DNA of 36,009 bases. Source: Fragilaria crotonensis (taxonomy: Eukaryota > Bacillariophyta > Fragilariophyceae > Fragilariales > Fragilariaceae). A model generated the notes under the pieces. The model was not told where the DNA came from and searched no databases. It saw only the letters and a list, made by a program, of their open reading frames with translations. Of this stretch, positions 30,382-36,009 are shown piece after piece. A program made the translations under genes and the position numbers. Positions within the stretch are counted from its first letter, which is position 1; every line of letters begins with the position of its first letter. The stretch covers positions 1 through 36,009 of the forward strand of contig JAKSYS010000643.1 in the NCBI GenBank assembly GCA_022925895.1. Reading direction: 5' to 3'.

Positions 30382-33300
30382 GTCACCTCGTACGCAGTTC
30401 GAGACTTGGCGTTTGATATTTCCGTTTCAATCCACGTCTTGTTCTTCTCCAAACTGGCAATCTCTTTCGCGGCGGCTGCCATCCACTTCGAGAGATTCGG
30501 TTCATCCGACATCGCTTCATCGTATGTCAGAGGAGTGTCAGGATCGGAGAGAGAGGCTTTGAGAGCTAGCGGTGGACCAAGAAAACCACATTCTTGAAAG
30601 ATCCAAGCACTGGGTTCGACGAAGTAACCGGCGCCTTGATTTCCATCGTAGCCGAGTCGGGAAGGTGCATTGCGCTGGCGAGTGGAACGGCGAGGCGAAT
30701 GACGCACGACTGGTGGACTTGGAACTGATGAGCGAACGGGAGCGGATGGTGATTCCTTTGCTGACGACGTGGTATCATTCGTCGATGTCGTCTCCCTCAT
30801 TGGCGACATCCGGGTCGGAGACGGAGATGGTGGACGCGGAGGCGTGGGCAAAGGAGTCGGTGCGCGAGGAGTTTCAAGGTCGGAGAACGGGAGGTGCTGG
30901 GGAGTAATGGGAATGGTGGGTGGGCGAACAATCGAGTCAACCGTTGCAACAGGAGTCGAAGTCGGAGAAACAATGGAATTGTCGACGACATCGTGCTGTT
31001 GATGTGCTGTCTCCCTCGTTGACGAGATCGGGCGCGGAGGCGTAGAGCTGTCAAGGAGAGAGGGCGTAGTTGGAAACTGAGTTGTCGGTGGCGGTGAAAC
31101 AGGGAGTGGAGTCGGTGGAGATGACGTATCCATTGCAGTCGCAACGGAATCCATGTTGCGAAGTGTGTTGGCAACGATGGCGTCGGATGTTGGATCGTCA
31201 TTGATCGACATTTCTGTTTCGTCCTCGTCGTCAAATGGGTACTGGAAGTAGGATTCGCCAAAGAGTTGTGCCCATGCGCGGGAATTGAAGTCAGGAAGAC
31301 TTTCGAGCGATGAGGAGATGGTTGAGAACCAATCATCAAAAACAATATGGAATTGCGGAGTGATGTAGCCCGTCGATGGATTGAGAACTATGGGAACAGT
31401 GCTCGCGTGCTTGCTGGACAACCCCATGTTCACACAGCGAGTGCTGCGAGGTTTCCAACGCGGAAGCTTCTTTCCATCAGCTATCGACTTGCCCAAGACA
31501 TAAACCGGACAGCCCCAAACGTGAAGATCATGAAACTTATGTTGTTGCCATCTGGATTTTGTGAACACGTCGACAGGGGAAAGGCCAGAGACTTGATTCG
31601 GCATGTGATTGTGTAGAAAGACAGCATGCTGCACGGCCATTGGCCAAAGGGAAGCGTCGGCGACATCGGGCCAGTGAATGGCCGAGTGTAACATCATGGT
31701 CCGAGCAATGGACATGATGGTTTGGATGCTGCGTTCGGCGTTGCCGTTGTGGTGATGAGCACCGACACCAGCAAATCGCACAATCTGTTCAAATAGACTT
31801 AACCTTTCAGTGAAAGCTTTTGTAGTAAAACACTTTGCGTTGTCTGATAGATATGATTGCGGGATGACGCCATGGTCACGGCACATGAGTTCGAAGTTTT
31901 CTTTGGCCATCAGAGTTTCGTGCGTGTTCAAGTGAGTTTGGAACTCGATGTGAACAAAGCCAGAGGCGTGATCATTGAAGAGACATCCGCCAGAATACAG
32001 CTCACTGTTGAGACTCCTTCCTGCGGATGTGAAGAGTCTGCCCTTGGTGCTGCTCACAAAATGATCGACCGAAACTTGTTGTCCTGGAACCAAGTGTCCA
32101 TCTTTCAGAACACCTTCGCGATCACGTACTGCCGTACTGACTCGTCCAGGTGCTGGTCGACGATGCTGTTTCCCATACTGGCAAGCAGCACACTTTGGTA
32201 ACTCGGTCAAGGAACATGCCGCTTGATGAAGTTTACGCTTGTTGTTGCTTTTGGTTAGGACACCTGAACGCATTAAAAACTGAATCTTCCGAAAGCTGAT
32301 GTGACCGAGTCGATAGTGCCAACGAAGGAGCTCTTTCTCAGGTTCGGAGAGGTTGAGATTCGCTTCGTTGACCGCGGAGATGGTTGCGTTGAGACATTCT
32401 GCAGCAGGAAGAATGGCAGGCTGGCGATAAGCTTGCGAGGTCGGCAGGTTGTTGTCAGGATTGACATGTGCAACAATTGGTGATTGATTTGGATCGTCGG
32501 GGACTCCGCTCATCGTCAATCGGTGCGCTTCAACCTTGATTGTTTCATCGGAATACGTCTGGAGAAGACTGGTAGTGGACAAGAGACGTACTCTGATCTT
32601 TGGGACGTAGTAAGCTGGGAGCTCGAGCGTTCGAAGATTGCCGGTGGAGTCGTGGAACGACCAGTGAACTTTTCCTTCTCCTTCGATTCGCAAGCCTTTC
32701 GCGATGCCATTCAATTGAGCGATGGTACTGGGACGGGACAAAGGACCGATAAAATCAAGCTTCTCAGGTGAGATGGTGACGCTAGCGCCAGAATCCCAAA
32801 TCACAGAGAACGTCGACTCCGGTGACATCGCAGCTCTGAATCGACTTGGTGCCAATAAGGCAACGCGTTCGAGAAGAGTTGGGGCACCGATACGAGCCAT
32901 GTGTGCATCCACCGAGTTACGGTCGTATTCGGGGTCAGTAGGACGGTAGTAGGCATCGTTGGCATCGACAGTATGAGGCTGATGGGAGGCTGGGCGATCG
33001 GGTACAACAGGTGCCGGTGAACGTCGGGTTTGCTGTCCATAAAATGGACGGCCGGCTGCCCGATTAACGGTCGGAGAGTTGGGATGTAAGTTCGGACGAA
33101 CACGATTACCGGATTGACCATATCTGACCGGGTTTCCTCCCTCACGACGTACATCGGGAACTTGTTGTTGACGTTGCCAAGGTGACTCAAGCGTAGGATC
33201 GTAGTAGTTGAGTTTGCTGAGCAAACTGACTTCACGTTCCAAAGCTTGAACTCGAATTTGAATTTTGCGAATTTCGTCGCGAAGTCGTTGTTCCTCGACC

Positions 33301-34619
33301 GTTGGCGCTTGGTGTCTACGGACGTAGCGACCCATCGAGCGAAGATTGAGAGGGTACTGCCGATGAAGACCCTCCGTCGTAATACTCTGACGAACGACAC
33401 GAGGTCGACGACGGTTGCGGAGCAACTCTTGTCGATGACGACAATACTCGGTGCGAGACATCGCATGTACCGCAGGGCCATCAGGAATGGGCTGTGAGAC
33501 AGTGCGAAGTTGACGCCAACTGCTGTAACTCGTCGCTGCAACCCAGAAGAGTGGAGCAATGAAGGCGGTGTAGTTGTCGGCGACGAACGATGGAACGCGA
33601 TCGACAAATGGCAGGATGCTTGTCGAAAGAGTGCGGAACACAATTGCATAGTCGAATCGCCAGATCGGAAGAAGGATGGGAACGACGAAGGTGTCAACGA
33701 ACCAGACAATTGGACCAACCAATGGAAGCATGGCCAGAAGGAAGACAACTTTGAAGAAGAACGGAAGGATGGAGAAGGCATACAACAAATCACTGAGGTC
33801 GGGCATTCTCTGAGTTTCTGTGATCCACACCGATGGGTCTTGGACAAGAGAGAACATGGCAGTGGAGCTTGCGGCAGGAGTGCCATTGGAAACGGTGTTT
33901 CGAGAGACGCCAGTGTGTGTTTCTGTCGAATGAGTGGTCGTCCACCTTTTGCAAGAAGCACACCAGTTGAACGTGTGGGTGTCCGTCTTCTTTGTAGTTG
34001 GAGCACCGGCAGCTGGTGGCGTGGAACGCCAACCAGGCTTGCGAGATGCGCTGACATGTGCGTGACGATTGCTCTGATTGCGTTGGGAACGGGGATTGGA
34101 GCTTTGCTGCTTGTCAGGGCACTCGTTTGCCCAGTGTCCTGGCTTCCCGCATTTGTTGCAGTTGCCAGGTTTCTTCGTTGGGCTGCCGCCGACGCGGGGT
34201 TTGTTCTGCATCAAAGTGAGAACTTCCGCTCGGGTGATGGGAGCATTCACCTCGACGGCAAGATTTCCAAACGCAGGTGGCGGAGCCTTGGAATCACGAG
34301 CGTGCCTGGCCGGTGGCCATTCTTTGCGATCGAAAAGGGTACGGTACGTATCCTCGGCCTGAGTGCAAATATCCTTGTACGTGAGTCTGAGTGAGCTCAT
34401 GTGATCATTCGCAGCGGTCTTCTCCTTAAAACCGATGTCAAGGAGAGCTTGTTCGAGCTTCTGCTTGGTCGCACGGAGTGGAAAGCGGAAGTCTTCGTTG
34501 CCCGATCCTCCAGCGAGGAGGAAAATCTTCATCATCGACAACGTCAAGTTGTGATCGTATTGGCCGGCGGTGGTGAGTTCGAGAGCATCCTTTCTGAACT
34601 GGGCGGCGAGCTGTTCCAA
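30303..34619 (-). CDS. pol: Copia gag C-terminus, zinc knuckle, membrane-like domain, protease, integrase
   Basis: Open for 1438 codons. Residues 1-120 continue the capsid-like region from the gag frame. A CX2CX4HX4C zinc knuckle lies at 154-167. Residues about 278-320 and 351-362 are strongly hydrophobic (AFSILPFFFKVVFLLAMLPL, then FVVPILLPIW), unusual for copia, and are followed by an Arg-rich stretch and a coiled coil (VEEQRLRDEIRKIQIRVQAL). The aspartic protease has DSGA at 609-612. The integrase has an HHCC zinc site (His768, His773, Cys810, Cys813) and a D,D35,E triad (Asp852, Asp926, Glu962). A Pro/Ser/Thr-rich linker (1160-1310) leads to the RT start (LEKNKTWIETEISNAKS). Near residue 1407 the sequence loses the expected RT block and goes out of frame. 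The first codon is TTG, so this is a continuation, not a new start. Confidence 0.93.
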   Translation of the reverse strand: MEQLAAQFRKDALELTTAGQYDHNLTLSMMKIFLLAGGSGNEDFRFPLRATKQKLEQALLDIGFKEKTAANDHMSSLRLTYKDICTQAEDTYRTLFDRKEWPPARHARDSKAPPPAFGNLAVEVNAPITRAEVLTLMQNKPRVGGSPTKKPGNCNKCGKPGHWANECPDKQQSSNPRSQRNQSNRHAHVSASRKPGWRSTPPAAGAPTTKKTDTHTFNWCASCKRWTTTHSTETHTGVSRNTVSNGTPAASSTAMFSLVQDPSVWITETQRMPDLSDLLYAFSILPFFFKVVFLLAMLPLVGPIVWFVDTFVVPILLPIWRFDYAIVFRTLSTSILPFVDRVPSFVADNYTAFIAPLFWVAATSYSSWRQLRTVSQPIPDGPAVHAMSRTEYCRHRQELLRNRRRPRVVRQSITTEGLHRQYPLNLRSMGRYVRRHQAPTVEEQRLRDEIRKIQIRVQALEREVSLLSKLNYYDPTLESPWQRQQQVPDVRREGGNPVRYGQSGNRVRPNLHPNSPTVNRAAGRPFYGQQTRRSPAPVVPDRPASHQPHTVDANDAYYRPTDPEYDRNSVDAHMARIGAPTLLERVALLAPSRFRAAMSPESTFSVIWDSGASVTISPEKLDFIGPLSRPSTIAQLNGIAKGLRIEGEGKVHWSFHDSTGNLRTLELPAYYVPKIRVRLLSTTSLLQTYSDETIKVEAHRLTMSGVPDDPNQSPIVAHVNPDNNLPTSQAYRQPAILPAAECLNATISAVNEANLNLSEPEKELLRWHYRLGHISFRKIQFLMRSGVLTKSNNKRKLHQAACSLTELPKCAACQYGKQHRRPAPGRVSTAVRDREGVLKDGHLVPGQQVSVDHFVSSTKGRLFTSAGRSLNSELYSGGCLFNDHASGFVHIEFQTHLNTHETLMAKENFELMCRDHGVIPQSYLSDNAKCFTTKAFTERLSLFEQIVRFAGVGAHHHNGNAERSIQTIMSIARTMMLHSAIHWPDVADASLWPMAVQHAVFLHNHMPNQVSGLSPVDVFTKSRWQQHKFHDLHVWGCPVYVLGKSIADGKKLPRWKPRSTRCVNMGLSSKHASTVPIVLNPSTGYITPQFHIVFDDWFSTISSSLESLPDFNSRAWAQLFGESYFQYPFDDEDETEMSINDDPTSDAIVANTLRNMDSVATAMDTSSPPTPLPVSPPPTTQFPTTPSLLDSSTPPRPISSTRETAHQQHDVVDNSIVSPTSTPVATVDSIVRPPTIPITPQHLPFSDLETPRAPTPLPTPPRPPSPSPTRMSPMRETTSTNDTTSSAKESPSAPVRSSVPSPPVVRHSPRRSTRQRNAPSRLGYDGNQGAGYFVEPSAWIFQECGFLGPPLALKASLSDPDTPLTYDEAMSDEPNLSKWMAAAAKEIASLEKNKTWIETEISNAKSRTAYEVTWKKVNLKPSHRWSRGAQSAYLQSLL

Positions 34620-35281
34620 GTTTTCCCGGGGTACTGACTTGGAAGGCGTAGCTTGATCGACGACTTGAGGTCTTCGAATCTCTCGATAGAGGTCGATTGA
34701 ATGGCCTTCAAGAATTGAAGCCAGACAATCGGAAACGGATCTGATTCGTCGAGCTTCTCCGTGACCTTGTTACTGAGCAACGGTGTGAGCGACGCAAGTA
34801 GGTACGTGCGTGCTGCTTTGTCATTCGTCTTGTCATACTTGTCATAGAGCTCGAGCTGTTTTTCAATCAACTGCTGAGCGGACTGGACCGTGTAACGGGC
34901 ATGTGACTTAACGACGTTCGTCATCTTCTCAGTATCGGTCGGATCGGGGATGTACGCGATACTATCCATCCCGGTGTCGACCAAATGGTTCCAGACGGAG
35001 TTTTGGAAGGAGATTAAGTCGTCGGCGGGCTTGAAGAGAGTCGTCATCCCAGTGCGGCGATGATTGTACCCTTTCTGTGCCGCGGAGACAAAGACCGGAC
35101 GGAGTTGGTTTGGTGACGTGGATTCGGTTGGCGCGCTTGGATCGAGACCAGTCCAATCGGCTTTGGGTTTCCCTCCTGTCCAGGCGGACCAGGAGTCTTT
35201 AGAAAGTAGAATGACATCTCCCATGATTGGGTTGACTGGCTTGACAGCCACGTCAGCGGCACCGGCTTCAGTTGAAGACAT
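34544..35281 (-). CDS. gag: Copia gag N-terminal part
   Basis: ATG 35281 opens 245 codons; the last 25 or so, beyond about 34625, are an out-of-frame run-on. The region carries the capsid-like helices of copia Gag (ARYTVQSAQQLIEKQLELYD, YLLASLTPLLSNKV, PIVWLQFLKAIQSTS and RFEDLKSSIKLRLPSQYPG). The reading then continues in the next frame with LEQLAAQFRKDALELT. The overlap lies at GGGAAAAC (about 34622-34629). A single missing G would explain it, and the codon phase does not fit a classic -1 slippery heptamer. Confidence 0.85.
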   Translation of the reverse strand: MSSTEAGAADVAVKPVNPIMGDVILLSKDSWSAWTGGKPKADWTGLDPSAPTESTSPNQLRPVFVSAAQKGYNHRRTGMTTLFKPADDLISFQNSVWNHLVDTGMDSIAYIPDPTDTEKMTNVVKSHARYTVQSAQQLIEKQLELYDKYDKTNDKAARTYLLASLTPLLSNKVTEKLDESDPFPIVWLQFLKAIQSTSIERFEDLKSSIKLRLPSQYPGKTWNSSPPSSERMLSNSPPPANTITT

Positions 35282-35601
35282 ACTCGGAGGTAACGTTTCG
35301 ATAGCGGTGACAAGTGCAAGGTCCTCGGCGAGATCTTCGAAAGAGCTGTCAGGTGCACTTGATAAAGGACTTGGTGGATCCGACAGCTTAGCTGTGGATA
35401 GCTAGCTGGAAGCTAGACTTTAAGCACCTTAGTTCTTGCTTGGAAAGCTTAACTGAAGGCGACTAGTACTAGTTGGAAACTAGTATAGTTTCAGTCCTTG
35501 TCTTCAAGATCTGGTAGATCTAACTCACTAGAGCGGAGCTCTCTTCGTCTTGGCAGGTCCCGGAAGGAGTTGCCGCGAGGAAGCGTGTGATGGTTAGTCT
35601 A
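35282..35601 (-). other. Untranslated leader of the copia element
   Basis: About 320 bp between PBS and gag. It contains several CTAGC/ACTAGT inverted words (35395-35420, 35460-35485) that could form RNA hairpins for packaging or dimerisation. No ORF is evident on the element's strand. Confidence 0.5.
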
Positions 35602-35619
35602 AATTGGGCAAAATAACCA
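35602..35619 (-). other. Candidate tRNA primer-binding site
   Basis: On the minus strand TGGTTATTTTGCCCAATT starts 2 nt after the end of the 5' LTR. The leading TGG pairs with the CCA end of a tRNA. It is not the common copia half-initiator-Met site (TGGTATCAGAGC); I cannot identify the tRNA. Confidence 0.45.
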
Positions 35620-35621
35620 GT

Positions 35622-36003
35622 TGGGAGACTCGTGAGCCGGAAGCTGCGAGTCTACTCTGTTAGGGTGAGGGTTTGTTCGGTTCAGTCTTCACAAATAGTA
35701 AATCCTAAACTTATAATCTAAACTAGTAGATCGATCTCATGCAATGATTCCAGACAGGGGTCGCTGTCCGTTTAGAGACGGTCGCGGAGTAGCAATTCAA
35801 GCGATGCGGAGCACCTTGATTGCTAAACCTCAATCGGCGTTAGAGACGACACTATCTGTGCAATGGCCGTTGCAGCAGAGTAGATAGTGTGAAGGAGCAG
35901 GACAGTAGTCGTTGGAGCAGGACAGTAGTCGTGGAACGACTAGGCTGTAGGACAGTGCCAGTCCAACAGTACAGTAGCCGGTTCCAGTAGACCGTCTGCC
36001 GCA
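35622..36003 (-). repeat. 5' LTR of the copia element
   Basis: 382 bp from TGGGAGACTC to GTCTGCCGCA on the plus strand, matching 28459-28849 apart from roughly a dozen substitutions and a few indels. It should carry the element's promoter. Only six bases of host flank follow before the window ends. Confidence 0.9.
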
Positions 36004-36009
36004 ACTCAC

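Larger units (their letters stand above)
28459..36003 (-). mobile_element. Full-length Ty1/copia LTR retrotransposon (diatom CoDi-like)
   Basis: A 7,545-bp element read on the minus strand. Both LTRs are present (TG...CA ends), a purine-rich PPT abuts the 3' LTR, and a TGG-starting candidate PBS lies 2 nt from the 5' LTR. The gene order is gag, zinc knuckle, protease, integrase, RT, RNase H; integrase before RT defines Ty1/copia. This copy looks defective: the reading frame changes near 34620-34630 and near 30400, and the second break coincides with missing N-terminal RT residues. By eye the LTRs are about 95-97% identical, indicating an insertion of moderate age. Flanking 5-mers (CGAGT at 28454-28458, ACTCA at 36004-36008) do not match, so no target duplication is visible. 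Confidence 0.93.

Noticed and set aside
32801-34057. 418-codon minus-strand frame overlapping the copia gag/protease region
   Set aside because: It is the same strand but another frame of the long polyprotein frame, with no domain of its own; composition is Ser/Arg/Leu-rich as expected of an out-of-frame reading.
34622-34629. GGGAAAAC as a programmed -1 frameshift site
   Set aside because: In the incoming frame the codons are CCC GGG AAA ACT, which does not fit the X XXY YYZ phase, and the site is inside Gag.
1-36009. CRISPR arrays, bacterial operons, rRNA genes
   Set aside because: No regularly spaced repeats, no ribosome-binding-site pattern and no rRNA-like stretch were seen; the introns and presequences are eukaryotic.

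Overview
The window looks like a piece of diatom (bacillariophyte stramenopile) nuclear genome. Three things point there. First, a fucoxanthin-chlorophyll a/c type light-harvesting gene carries a signal peptide ending in an Ala-Ala-Phe plastid-entry motif. Second, two neighbouring genes also have signal peptides followed by a Gly-Phe-Ala motif. Third, the genes are compact, with short GT-AG introns (74-250 bp), tail-to-tail packing, and a Ty1/copia element of the kind common in diatoms. The species cannot be named from sequence alone.

Layout. 1-3128: no gene I can support. 3129-5025: an FkbM-type methyltransferase (one frame break) followed directly by a heavily decayed fucosyltransferase-like domain. 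5026-8290: gene-poor, with a TIR element (about 5425-5950) and a 354-bp hAT-type MITE (7124-7477) with a perfect 8-bp target duplication, inserted inside an older open frame. 8291-8775: two small convergent ORFs of unknown function. 9113-28214: dense gene block: aspartate carbamoyltransferase (-), PNO1 (+), light-harvesting protein (+), a plastid-type hypothetical (-), an aspartyl/asparaginyl beta-hydroxylase-like protein (+), a small membrane protein (-), NOP14 (+), NUF2 (-), a third TIR element (22025-22770), REX4-like exonuclease (+), sarcosine/pipecolate oxidase-like flavoenzyme (+), and DNAJC11-like (-). 28459-36003: a full-length Ty1/copia retrotransposon on the minus strand with both LTRs, PPT, candidate PBS, gag, integrase and RT/RNase H.

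The genes are independent eukaryotic units, not an operon. Themes do recur: PNO1, NOP14 and REX4 are all ribosome-biogenesis factors, and three consecutive genes (12.2-16 kb) encode proteins with plastid-type presequences. Divergent pairs share 470-530 bp promoter regions. Convergent pairs end only 4-23 bp apart.

The most unusual observations are these: (i) the copia polyprotein has a strongly hydrophobic, multi-pass-like segment between zinc knuckle and protease; (ii) five otherwise conserved host genes contain a total of six frame breaks, all in the +1 direction, one of them a clean 4-bp duplication in NOP14; (iii) NOP14 carries a Tudor-like insertion; (iv) PNO1 uses a GC-AG intron; (v) the methyltransferase and fucosyltransferase-like remnants look like one former two-domain protein. 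I did not find a clearly new defence or mobile system. Exon junctions are inferred from conserved protein sequence and splice consensus, without transcript data.
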